Source: Prorocentrum cordatum
Taxonomy: Eukaryota > Sar > Dinophyceae > Prorocentrales > Prorocentraceae
DNA length: 39,154 nt
Direction: 5' to 3'
NCBI GenBank assembly: GCA_963575745.1
Contig: CAUYUJ010020568.1
Location: 10,001 to 49,154, forward strand
The notes under the pieces were generated by a model, which worked only from the letters and a program-made list of their open reading frames with translations, was not told the DNA's origin and made no database searches. The position numbers and the translations under genes are program-made. Position 1 is the first letter of the stretch, and each line of letters opens with the position of its first letter. Below, in pieces: positions 29,461 through 38,895 of the stretch.

Positions 29461-29601
29461 GGGTTTGAAAGGAGGTTTTTGGGGAGAGGGTTTTCCAGGA
29501 GGGGTCCCCCAGGGGCTTCGCACTCCCTGTTTTGATGAAGTTCCGAGGCCCCTGGGGGGTTCTGTGGAAAACCCCCTCCCCAAAAACCTTCTTTGGAACC
29601 C
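29461..29601. repeat. Foldback with about 55-bp arms
   Basis: The left arm 29461-29516 and the reverse complement of the right arm 29548-29601 share ggtttttggggag, ggttttcca and caggggc, with scattered mismatches. The loop is about 31 nt. No coding function is seen. Confidence 0.75.
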
Positions 29602-29722
29602 TCCGGCACACCCTCCTCATCCCCCTTCCGCTGGAGGACCAAAGCCGGCACGGAGTCCGCGCAGACATCTCGGGCCGGGGCTGGATCCTCCTGGCGACGA
29701 TTCTGGCGCCCCCCAACTCCTG

Positions 29723-29811
29723 CATGAACTTGCGGAAGTCCGCGCGGATTCCTGGTCGACGCAAGACCACCCCTGTCCTGAGAAGTCCACGCGGACCTCC
29801 GCAAGCTCATG
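29723..29811. repeat. Inverted repeat, 22-bp arms
   Basis: 29723-29744 matches the reverse complement of 29790-29811 with two mismatches. The gaagtccacgcggacctcc part of the right arm recurs at 35883-35901, so it belongs to a dispersed family. Confidence 0.7.
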
Positions 29812-29936
29812 TTTACGCCGATGCTTGTTCCTCGATCGTCACCCTCCCCAAACCCCGCCACGCGGCAGCGCTGCAGCAACGGGCCGTGCCGACCGACCGA
29901 ACGCAACCGATCGTGACGCAGCCGAGCAATCCGACA

Positions 29937-30001
29937 CGCGGACGCCCTTGGGAGACGCCCAGCTCGAGCCCCGAGCTGGGCGCCTCCCAAGGGCGTCCGC
30001 G
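29937..30001. repeat. Long palindrome, 30-bp arms, 5-nt loop
   Basis: 29937-29966 and 29972-30001 are inverted copies with one mismatch, separated by agccc. This is a compact cruciform-capable sequence. It may be a foldback element or a small RNA hairpin; no transcript signal is visible. Confidence 0.85.
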
Positions 30002-30215
30002 ATTCGAGCGCACTTCACACCTGGCTGGCACGCACTCGACCCGCGCGAGTGGACGGACGCACTTGCGAGTGGAGCAGCCGGGCGGGTGGAGCCCCGCACG
30101 AGGTGAACGCGTGCCTACGGAACCCCGCGCGAGAGCTCAGCTCCGTGCGAACACGGCCAGGAACTCTTGCTCAGCATGTTGCCGCGGCGGCCCTGGTGAC
30201 ACGCTACACCTTGCG

Positions 30216-30353
30216 AGTGGATAGCGTGTCGCTCCGCTCCGCGGGGAGGGGGGGTGGGAACAGCTCGGGACTTTCGCGCTGGGGGGGCGGGAAGTGGATA
30301 GCGTGTCGCGCCGAAGCGCAGTGGGCCAGAACTGGCAAAGCGACACGCTATCC
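30216..30353. repeat. agtggatagcgtgtcgc repeats, direct and inverted
   Basis: The 17-mer occurs at 30216-30232 and 30293-30309. Its reverse complement core gcgacacgctatcc is at 30340-30353, so the latter two form a 14-bp-stem hairpin with a 30-nt loop. Confidence 0.75.
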
Positions 30354-30776
30354 AAAACTTAGCGACCGTAGGGCTCTGTGCGTAGCACGCTGGGGCCCCT
30401 GCGTCCGCACCCGGCTGATTCCGGAAACCCAAGACCCAAACATGTTGCCGTCTCTGGTCTGGGGGCGCATCTTTTACTTCCGCCCGCCTCCGCCGGCGGA
30501 AGTGCACTCGTTCTAGTTCCGCCAACTTCCGCCGCCCTTCCGCCAGCTTCCGCCGAATAGTATCTGCCAATTCCATCAGACCTCGAAGGCAAGCCATTTC
30601 TGGAACGGCTCACCTCCTCCACAACGTTGGGTTCGAAGTTCCTCGCCTATTTTTCCTTATGAACAACTCCTCCCTGTCGCACCACGTGGCGTGTCGGTAG
30701 GGCGGGCCGGGCGTTTCGCCTGAGACCTTGTCACCATTTATGATCATGACGCTCACAAGTTGCAACAGTCTCACGC
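30354..30776. other. Spacer, no gene
   Basis: It contains a short run of cttccgcc-type units at about 30490-30555 and otherwise nothing recognisable. Confidence 0.5.
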
Positions 30777-31077
30777 ATGGAAGGCGGCTCGTTTTCAAAA
30801 TGCGGCTCTAGCCTCAGCGCCGCACGCAATCCTCCGATCAAATTGCAAGTTTTCACGGATGGGTTCTCAACATGTGGCTCTCGCATTAACGCTCGTCGTA
30901 AACATGTGCGGGAACTTCACGGATACAGGGCGGTACCTTTTCAAAATGTTGGTCTCGCCTCAACGCCGCGCACATTCGTCGTAACAGTTTCCATTCGCCT
31001 GAAACATTTGCATGTTAGCGCCCCAGAAATCGCATTTTGGCACGATGTCGGGCTGTCAGGGCGCAACAGTTACGTTG

Positions 31078-31250
31078 ATTCGCGGCGCTGCAGTCCCAAG
31101 AATTGTGTCGTGACGCAACTCAAGACCATTGATATGCAAAACTAAGAGCAACAGTCATTCGCTGCGCTGAAGTCCCACGAATGGTGTTTTGGCTCGACGC
31201 AGCAGAAAGATTGACTCGCGGCGCTGAAGTCCCAGGAGCGGTGGTTTCCC
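31078..31250 (+). repeat. Diverged tandem repeat, three partial copies
   Basis: Units share (a/t)(t/c)tcgcggcgctgaagtccca, starting near 31078, 31157 and 31213. The last ends in a run of about 16 C. Looser similarity (ttttcaaaatg, cggctct) extends back to about 30777. Confidence 0.6.
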
Positions 31251-32104
31251 CCCCCCCCCCCCCCCGCAAAGCTACAGCTGTCAAGCAGTGGGCACTGAGC
31301 CCAGCCGAGAACGGCGACAGCGAGACCGTGGGTCTGCAGCGCGGGGCGACCCGCGCGGGCAACAAAACGCGGGGGCGTTTGTCGCACAACGGAGGGGCAC
31401 AAAAAGCCCGAAAACCCAGGTGCCAGGCGGCCCAAAAGGGGAGATGCCTGGACAGAGGCCTGGAGCCTCGGCAGCTCCGTGGACCAGAGGCCGCAGCACA
31501 GATTAGTCCGAGCCTGAATCCGAGGAAACCTCGACAGGAACGCCACCAGCGGATCGGATTAGACAGTTCACGTTGGTTTGGAAACTAACAACACGCGTGA
31601 GTGGTCCGGGCGGGGTGACCAGGGGGGCCTCATCCTCTTCGAGGGTGTGGGAGCGGCGCTCTGGCACCATTCAGGATTTGAAAACGGTCGTCTTCCAGCG
31701 GGGCACGTCCCTCAGCGAAAATGAACCCTTGTAGGGGCCTGCGAAGAGGGAACTTAGAGCGAATGTTTATTACAAAATTGTTCATGTCTGTGGTTCATAC
31801 TGGTCCTCCTCCTCCTCCTCCTCTTCCTCTCCTTCCTCCTCCTCACTCGTCCTACCTTTTCCTCCTCTTCTACTCCTTCCCCTTATGAGTAACTATTCCC
31901 AGTCGCACCCCGAACGCATCCACTCAGGCAAGCAAGTCCCGCCTCCGCACGCCGAAAGCATCCACCTAGCCGTTGCTAAGCGTCTGGGTGAAAGACACCG
32001 TGCCCCCGACGCGTAGGTCGTTCGTCTCGCTCCTGTCGACGTAGGCATCGCGATCAAATCACGCTGTACCCACGCGTTCTCTACGAAGCCGCAGCTGCAG
32101 CGGC
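31251..32104. other. Spacer with a short TCC run, no gene
   Basis: 31801-31880 is pyrimidine-rich with a TCC run. The rest shows overlapping open frames on both strands without domain features. Confidence 0.5.
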
Positions 32105-33230
32105 GGTTGACCCACTTGACGCGCCATGGCAGCAGTTCTGGTGGCCCTGGTCGCACCTCCGATGGATATCGTATATCTGCTTGCGGCCCTTGTAACGCAG
32201 CATCAGCCGGTGGCTCTCGCAGCTCAGCCAGTGGTCCTCGTAGCCCTGCGCATGGCCCTTGCAGCCCAGCTTGTACTCTTCGTCGTTCAGCTGGTGGCCC
32301 AGGCCAGCCTGTGGACCGTACCTCCGCCAGTGGCTCTCGTAGCAGAGGGGGTGGCCCCCGTTGCTCCTCAGGTAGCTCTCGCAGCTCAGCTGGTTAGCTC
32401 TGCTTGTAGCTCCCCTAACTCAGCTGTTGGCCATCGTGGTACAGCTGGTGGTCGTCGTTGCCCTACTTGTGGCTCTCGTAGCTCAGCTCGCGGCCCTCGC
32501 AGCGCAGCTTGTGGCTCTGCCAGCTCTGCTGGTGGTTCTCGTAGCTCAGCAAATGGGCCTCGTAGCTCTGCCGGTGGCTCTCGCAGCTGTGCCTAGGTCG
32601 TCGTGGCTTGTGGTACTCGGAGATCCGCTGATGGCCCTGGTAGCTCTGCTGGTGGCTGCAGTAGCTCTGCGTGCTGCTCTCGAAGCTCAGGTTGTAGCCC
32701 TTGTAGCTTTTCAAATGGACCTGGTAGCTCTGCCAGTGGCCCTCGAAGCTCTGCTCGTGGCCCTCGCAGCTCAGCTGGTGGCCCTCGTGGCTCAGCTGGT
32801 GGTCATCGTAGCCCTACTTGTGGCTCTCGTAGCTCAGCTCGCGGGCCTCGCATCACAGCTTCTGGCTCTCGCAGCTCTGCGGGTGGCTCTCGTAGCTCAG
32901 CTGGTGGGCCTTGAAGTTCTTTTGGTGGCTTTCGTAGCTGTGCCTGCTGTCCTCGTAGCTCATCTTGTGGGCGTCGATGGTCTTCTGGTAGCCCTGGTAG
33001 CTTTGCAAGAGGCTCCCAGAGTTCTGGCTGTGGCTCGCGTAGCTCAGGTTGTGGCCTTCGCAGCTCCGCTGGTGGGCCTCGCAGCTCGGCCCGTGGTCCT
33101 CGTGACTCTGCTTGTGGCCCTCGTAGCTCAGCGCGTGGTCCTGGTCGCCCAGCTGGTGGTCCTCGTAGCTTTGCTGGTGGCCGTCGAGGCTCAGCAGGTG
33201 GCCCTCGTAGCTCCGTGTCCTCATTTTTCA
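32105..33230 (-). repeat. 21-bp minisatellite, heptad-encoding on minus
   Basis: About 50 imperfect 21-bp units. On the minus strand they read as a seven-residue repeat, consensus S-Y-E-x-H-x-x (for example SYEGHLL, SYEDHQL, SYESHQK). The phase is kept over the whole array, but in-frame stops occur: TGA at about 32850 and TAG at about 32820. On the plus strand the same units give LVALVAQ-type hydrophobic heptads. Either it is a decayed repeat-protein gene or a satellite whose period happens to be a multiple of three. Confidence 0.75.
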
Positions 33231-33235
33231 GGCCG

Positions 33236-33930
33236 TGCTCCTCGGAGTCATCCTCCTCCTCGTTAGCGTTCTTGGTCTCCTCTTCGTCTGCCTCCTTGTG
33301 GTATGTTCCTCGTCTGGTTCCGTTGCCTCCCCGTGGTCCGAATCAGAGTCGTCGGCTGCCAGGTCGTGGTGCTCCACGCTCCAGCTGTCTGGTGGTGGTC
33401 CGCGAGGCTCAGCTTGTGGCTCCTGCAGCTCTGCTGGTGGCCCTTGTGGCTCTGCCCGCGTTCCTGCAGCTCTCCGTCTTGCCGTCGCAAGTCTGCTGGT
33501 GGCCCTCGGACCCCAGCCTGGGGCTCTCGACGCTCTGCTTCTTGCTGTCGTACCTGAGCCGGCGGCCCAATCTCGCAGGAGCATGCGCCCCGCTTGTGGC
33601 TGTATTCCTGGCCGTGCTGTTCATACTCGTCGTGCTCGCGGTCGTTGCCAGTGCCGCACGGGAAGTCGTGCAGGTCTCGGACTGGCACCTGTATGACGAT
33701 GTACTCGACCTCTGGCGCAGAAGGCGTTGAAACTGTAGTTCGAGTCCTGTCTTCTGCCAATGGGTGCCTGAGCGTACATAGGGCTTCACCTCAATGCACT
33801 CCACCGTCGTATGTTCGTCTTTTCCGGCGCATGTGTGTTTGTGGTCGCACTTGCCGAGCCGCACCCACGCTTCGCATGCCTTGCGACGCCGTTGACGGGC
33901 GAGACGGCGTGCAGCTGCACGCTGGGCCGC
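33236..33930 (-). pseudogene. Decayed CCCH-like protein region
   Basis: Minus-strand pieces in different frames look protein-like and join in order. First is a basic segment with C-x8-C-x5-C-x5-H (CEAWVRLGKCDHKHTC, about 33815-33880). Then VECIEVKPYVRSGTHW. Then, after a frame change near 33760, EVEYIVIQVPVRDLHDFPCG. Then Gln/Glu-rich heptads (SHKGHQQ, SCRSHKL). Then, after another change, an acidic DDSDSDHGEATEPDEEH and a stop, followed by the SYEGHxx array. Frame breaks may be mutations, unseen introns or assembly errors. No family is assigned. Confidence 0.35.
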
Positions 33931-34064
33931 CCAGACGTTGGGCAACGCCCCGATGCCATGGCAGCGCCCCCTGACCGCCGCCGCGGTTTTGGGGGGCTGG
34001 GCTCGGCCCGCCAAGCGCGCGGCGCACGCGAGGGTGAGTGCGGGGATGGATCCTACATGTGGCC

Positions 34065-34275
34065 GTCCTCCTCCTCCTCCGCCTCCTCCTCCTCCTCCTC
34101 CCTCCCCTCTCCTCCTCCTCCTCCTCCTCCTCCCTCCTCCTCCTCCTCCTCCTCCTCCTCCTCCTCCGCCTCCTCCTCCCTCCTCCTCCTCCTCCTCCTC
34201 CTCCCTCCTCCTCCTCCCTCCTCCTCGTCCTCCTCCTCCTCCTCCTCCCTCCTTCTCCTCCTCCTCCTCCCGCGC
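34065..34275 (+). repeat. (TCC)n array
   Basis: About 210 bp of nearly pure TCC/CTC with short interruptions. Long Ser-, Pro- or Leu-rich frames on one strand and Glu/Gly/Arg frames on the other are artefacts. Confidence 0.95.
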
Positions 34276-34456
34276 CAGGACCCTCTCTCCTCGTCGGGCG
34301 CACCTGCTGCAGCACGGCCTGCGGGCTCGGGGTGCTGCCGGCGACGTAGTATCCGGACCAGCCGCCCTGCGGCGGGCCGGGGCTGGCGAGGGGACAGCCA
34401 GCCAAGGGCCTCTCGTCGTCGTCACCTTCGAGTAGCAGCCCGGAGTCGGCAGCGAC

Positions 34457-34531
34457 GACCATAATGACGACGACGACGGCGACGACGACGGCGACGACGA
34501 CGGCGGCGGCGGTGACAAAGACGACGACGAA

Positions 34532-34576
<45 letters not shown>

Positions 34577-34683
34577 AGCGGCGACGACGACGACGACGAC
34601 GACGCTGGCGGCGGCGGCAGCGGTGGCGACGACGACGACGGCAGTGGCGGCGGCGACAGACGACGACGACGGCAACGACGACG

Positions 34684-34715
<32 letters not shown>

Positions 34716-34779
34716 AGACGACGACGACGACGAGGGCGGCATCGGCGACGACGACGACAACGGACACGACGACAGACGA

Positions 34780-34814
<35 letters not shown>

Positions 34815-35269
34815 ACGACGACGACAGCGACGACGACGACGACGACGAAGACAACGACGGCGGCGACGACGAGAACGACGACGACGGCAATGGCGAGGAC
34901 GACGACGACGACGACGACGGCAATGGCGACGAAGACAGTCGACGACGACGACGACGACGACAGCGGCGGCCTCGGCGGCGGCGGCGACGACGACGACGCC
35001 GACGACGGCAATAGCGACGACGACGACGACGACGGCAACGGCGACGACGACAGACAACGACGACGAAGACGACGACGACGGCAGTGGCGACCCCGACGGA
35101 CGACGACGACGACGACGACGACGACGGCAATGGCGACGACGGCGACGACGACGAACGACGACGACGACGGCAATGACGACGACAACGACGACGACGACGA
35201 CGACGGCGGCATCGGCGACAACGACGACGACAACGGACGACGACGGACGACGACAGACGACGACGACGC

Positions 35270-35320
<51 letters not shown>

Positions 35321-35450
35321 AGACAACGACCGCGGCGACGACGACGACGACGGCAATGGCGAGGACGACGACGATGACAACGGCGGCGGCGGCGACGACG
35401 ACGACGGCAACGACGACGGACGACGACGACGACGACGAAGACGACGAAGA

Positions 35451-35519
<69 letters not shown>

Positions 35520-35610
35520 CAACGACGACGGACGACGACGACGATGTCGACGACGACGGCAATGGCGACGACGACAATCGACGACGACGACGACGACAAA
35601 CGACGACGAC

Positions 35611-35701
<91 letters not shown>

Positions 35702-35703
35702 AG
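34457..35703 (+). repeat. 1.25-kb (CGA)n/(GAC)n array
   Basis: Interrupted CGA triplets with many GGC and GCA variants (gacgacggcaatggc occurs repeatedly), ending in a purer run at 35640-35702. Every frame is open in long stretches (poly-Asp, poly-Thr, poly-Arg; Ser, Val or Arg on the other strand). An 820-codon minus-strand frame through it is therefore not evidence of a gene. Confidence 0.95.
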
Positions 35704-35766
35704 CGAGGGGGGAAAGCGGGTGCGGCCTGCCCTGCATTGGGGAACGAGCAGAGACGTAGACACGAA

Positions 35767-35906
35767 AACTCGGAGGTCCACGCGGGACTCCTGGGATCGG
35801 CGCTTGGGCCCCCTGGCGGTGCCTCTGGCGCCGCCCCTGGCACGCTCCGCGCGCCAGGGAGAGGGGTCCAACGCCGATCCGAGAAGTCCGCGCGGACCTC
35901 CGAGTT
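35767..35906. repeat. Foldback with about 40-bp arms
   Basis: The left arm 35767-35807 pairs with 35868-35906 (aactcggaggtcc, then gatcggcg, shared in reverse complement). Inner pairing ccctggcg/cgccaggg extends it. Arm sequence recurs at 29781-29800, so this is a dispersed family. Confidence 0.7.
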
Positions 35907-36027
35907 GTTATGATCAATGCATCGTTTCGTTCACGACCGCCGTGCCCAATGTCCTCCTAATTATGGCGGTGGGAGGGGGAGGGGGAGGAGTGGGGCTGGC
36001 CAGCAGTGCGCCCCCCCGGCAGCCCTC

Positions 36028-36255
36028 CCAGGAGGACGAGGAGCAGGAGAAGGAGGAGCACCAGGATGGCAGGGAAGAGAAAGCGGGGGGGCAGGAGGAA
36101 AAGAGGAGGAGACGAGGGGGGGGAACGAGATGAGGAGGCGGAGGAGGAGGAGGAGGAGACGAGGGGTGGAAGGAGAAGAGGAGACGAAGAGGGGAAGGAG
36201 AGGAGGAGGAGGAGGAGGAGGAGGAGGAGGAGGAGGAGGAAGAGGAGGAAGAGGA
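36028..36255 (+). repeat. (GGA)n purine-rich array
   Basis: Mostly gga/gag triplets, densest at 36200-36254. Glu/Arg/Gly-rich frames result from the repeat. Confidence 0.9.
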
Positions 36256-36604
36256 GGCCCCTCCGAGGAGGGAGCGCCCGGAGGAGGCAGAGCGAGGCAG
36301 GGGAGAGCCCACCCGCGCCTCGCGCGCCTGCCGGAGCGCCTTCGCCCGCGGCACCAGGAAGCCGGGGTCGTCCCACTCCGGCCAGACCTGCGCTGGTGGG
36401 GCGTTGGCAGAACTGGGTTTAATGGGACATGGTTTAATGATGTGTACTGGGGGGCGCCCCCCCGCCCCGTTCCACTAACCGGAACTGCCGTCACACGAAA
36501 AAACACCAGCTACGGCAGACCTGGTTTAGTGATTCTGGCCAAATTAGGGGCTCCAGGGCCCTACCGCTAATCGGGTCCCCTTACCTGGGGTCCTGGCTAT
36601 ACCC
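36256..36604. other. Spacer, no gene
   Basis: GC-rich sequence followed by a short AT-richer patch with ggtttaatg repeated at 36416 and 36430. No gene is seen. Confidence 0.5.
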
Positions 36605-36770
36605 GAGCTGGGCCAGCTTTTCAGAAGTTTCTTGAGGCAACGCTGGGCCCGCTTCTGGAGCCAGGAGCGTGCACTATTCCTTTCTAGGATCCAAGGCTGC
36701 CAGTCTCCTGAAGGAGCTGAGCCAGCTTTCCGGCAAGTTGGTTAAGAAACGCTGGGCCAGCTTTTCGGGG
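36605..36770 (+). repeat. About 55-bp repeat, two copies 109 bp apart
   Basis: 36605-36660 and 36714-36770 share gagctg(g/a)gccagctttyc, then a middle with aagtt, then aacgctgggccmgctt. A palindrome gggacc-gta-ggtccc follows at 36796-36810. The layout could be part of a SINE-like or other dispersed repeat. Confidence 0.55.
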
Positions 36771-36837
36771 GGAGGTTTCTTCATCATAATTAAACGGGAC
36801 CGTAGGTCCCGTCCCTCCCTCTGCTCTCGCCGTACGC

Positions 36838-36945
36838 GTGGCAGCGACGTGGCGTGCCTCGCCACGCCCGAGCTTTTGGCCAGCCACCTCTCGCCGCGCA
36901 AGCAGAGCCTGCACTGGCGGACCGAGCCCCAGACGTGCGACGTCC
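36838..36945 (-). pseudogene. Second LCLRGE-type coding fragment, minus
   Basis: The minus strand reads SHVWGSVRQCRLCLRGERWL, then AKSSGVARHATSLP. DNA similarity to 9168-9250 covers about 85 bp (ccgccagtgca, tgcttgcgcggcgag, cgggcgtggc). Here the RQC and LCLRGE parts are in one frame, whereas at 9131 a one-base difference splits them. No start, stop or full domain is visible. Confidence 0.45.
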
Positions 36946-37115
36946 TGCTGTTTCAACGCGCGGTCCCCAGCAGCCCCGACCCTGGCCGCGGGACCGGCTT
37001 CTCATCCTGCGTCGGCTTTTGACCGCCGCGGGGCCCGTCGAAGGCCTCGAGAGAACCAAAAAAACGACGGAACACCTCCGTCCTGACCTTTTCACGACGC
37101 GATCGTGTCTGGGAA

Positions 37116-37212
37116 GGAGGAGGAGGAGGAGGAGGAGGAGGAGGAGGAGGAGGAGGAGGAGGAGGAGGAGGAGGAGGAGGAGGAGGAGCAGGAGGAGCAG
37201 GGGGAGCAGGGG
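37116..37212 (+). repeat. (GGA)n array
   Basis: About 75 bp of pure GGA followed by gga/gca variants. Confidence 0.95.
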
Positions 37213-38159
37213 GAGCGGAGCAGGCTCGGCGCACTCGACTGGGCCCTCGATCCCGCGAGCGCTCCGCGCCCGGCCGGGGTCGGGGGCGGTGCGCGCCGAC
37301 GACGCACCCGCGGGCCGCCGCGGTGCATCCGCGGGACCGGCATGGGCGCCGGCAGCGCCCGTGGCGGTTCCGAGGAGGCCGCCCGCGGGGGGTGGCGCCT
37401 TCCGTATAGCGGGGCAGCCGCGGCGGGAGGCCTCCGCTGGGGGTGCGCTGCTGTGGGCCACCGGGGGCGCGCAGGTCGCAGGAAGGGGGGGGGGCTGCGC
37501 ACGGAAGCTGCCACGTGCAGCTGCTCGCGGCCCCGCCACCGGGCGCCGTGCGATCCAGCAGCGCCTCCAGCGCCGAGAAAAACAGCCGCATGCAATGGGT
37601 TTGCCAACCCCCCCTTCGCTGTAGCCCCCCAGCTCGTCCGACCCGCGAGGAGGTGGGCATGAAGCGACCTGTTGGAGTCGCGCTCTGTTGGAACCCTGGA
37701 GTCCAACGCCGCGAGCACAAAAAATCGCGGTCAATCCGCCGACCCTGTCGGCGTGCGTGAGGGGCTTGTCCATTCGAGTCGTTGTCTCAGTCATTCGTTA
37801 GTCGTCGCCTCTGTCGCCCCCTTTCCCTGCGCCCCCCCCCCCGTTCCCCTGGGCCCATCGCCGCTCCCCCCTCCACTTTCCCTGGGCCCTCCTCCTCGAG
37901 CGCCAGAGCCCCGGACCCCATCGTTCCGCGGGACCTCTCGAGCCAGGCCGATCCGTGAGGGCTCCGGGGCCAGCCACGTCAGGGAGGCAGCGCCCGCCGC
38001 GCACAGAGAGCACGACGCCCATAGATCTCAGGGGCCGTCTGGCCCGCGCGGCGGGGCCGCCTCTCTCTCCGGGACCAGCTTCCTGCATCCCGAGTATCTC
38101 AGCAGCCCTCTGGGCGTAGGTGGTCTAGAGGTGCTCCTCTTCCAACCCCCTTCCTCCAC
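37213..38159. other. GC-rich region, no gene recognised
   Basis: Long overlapping frames on both strands reflect high GC. No domain, start context or repeat is convincing. Confidence 0.5.
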
Positions 38160-38165
38160 TTCGGG

Positions 38166-38221
38166 GAGGGGCTTATCACTGTCCCTTATTCTACACTTAT
38201 CACAGTCCCTTATTCTACACC
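38166..38221 (+). repeat. Tandem 26-bp duplication
   Basis: cttatcac(t/a)gtcccttatt followed by ctacac occurs twice in succession with one difference. Confidence 0.85.
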
Positions 38222-38278
38222 CCCTTCCTCCAGGCGACCGGCGTCCAAGCAGGAAGCATGAGGTCACCATGGCGATCG

Positions 38279-38700
38279 GCCCCCCACCATCCCTGTCAAA
38301 AACAATACAAACCGCACTCTGCCTCCACATTCGGAGCATGCGCGGCCAACCCGATGCACCCCCCCCCCACCCCATCCCTGTCAAAAAGCAATACACAGTA
38401 CCTTCGGGACAAAGTCTTGAATCATGTTTGTGAAGCCCACGAGCACTTTGTATTGTTTTTGAAAAGGACGGCGGGGGTGTCAGCATATTCCCTGCTGCGC
38501 GCAGGGCTACCATCCCTGACAAAACAAAACAATAAAACGTGCACCTCGCGGCTAAGTCTGGATCATGCGCGGCCATCCCGCGATCACTGTCCAATGGTTT
38601 TTGACAGGGACCGCGGGGGTGGTGGCGCGTGGCCTGCCGTGCGCAGGCCCACCAGACACAATGATGGGCATTGGTTTGCGACAAGGATGGTGGGGGCCGA
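38279..38700. repeat. Dispersed short repeat in both orientations
   Basis: ccatccctgtcaaaaa followed by caatac occurs near 38287 and 38383, and a related form near 38510. Inverted forms are near 38448 (tattgtttttgaaaaggac), 38593 (aatggtttttgacaggga) and 38668. gcatgcgcggcc or catgcgcggcc also recurs at 38336 and 38566. It looks like nested or inverted copies of a roughly 100-bp repeat. Confidence 0.6.
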
Positions 38701-38756
38701 CATGTTTCCCGATGTGTGCTGTCACGTGCGCAGGCGCACCCGACGTACTCTGCACG

Positions 38757-38895
38757 TGCCCCGAACGTGGCGCACCTGGCGCGGCTGGAGTGTGCGGCAC
38801 ACCTGACGCACTCGGAGCACGTGGCGCATCTGGCGCACCAGGCGTGCCTGGCGCGCGTGGCGCCCCTGGCACGCGTGGCGCACCTCGCCCAAGCG
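38757..38895 (+). repeat. About 9-bp GGCGCACCT-type repeat
   Basis: ctggcgca/cgtggcgc-type units repeat irregularly. The minus strand reads as Gly-x-Pro/Ala-rich, collagen-like. No gene context supports coding. Confidence 0.65.

Noticed and set aside
33409-35871. 820-codon minus-strand open frame
   Set aside because: Most of it is the CGA array read in one phase; long frames in several phases over the same array show that it is compositional. Only the 33236-33930 part was kept, as a doubtful relic.
36790-37794. 334-codon minus-strand frame with poly-Leu
   Set aside because: The poly-Leu is the GGA array read in reverse; the flanking Ala/Pro/Arg composition follows from GC content.
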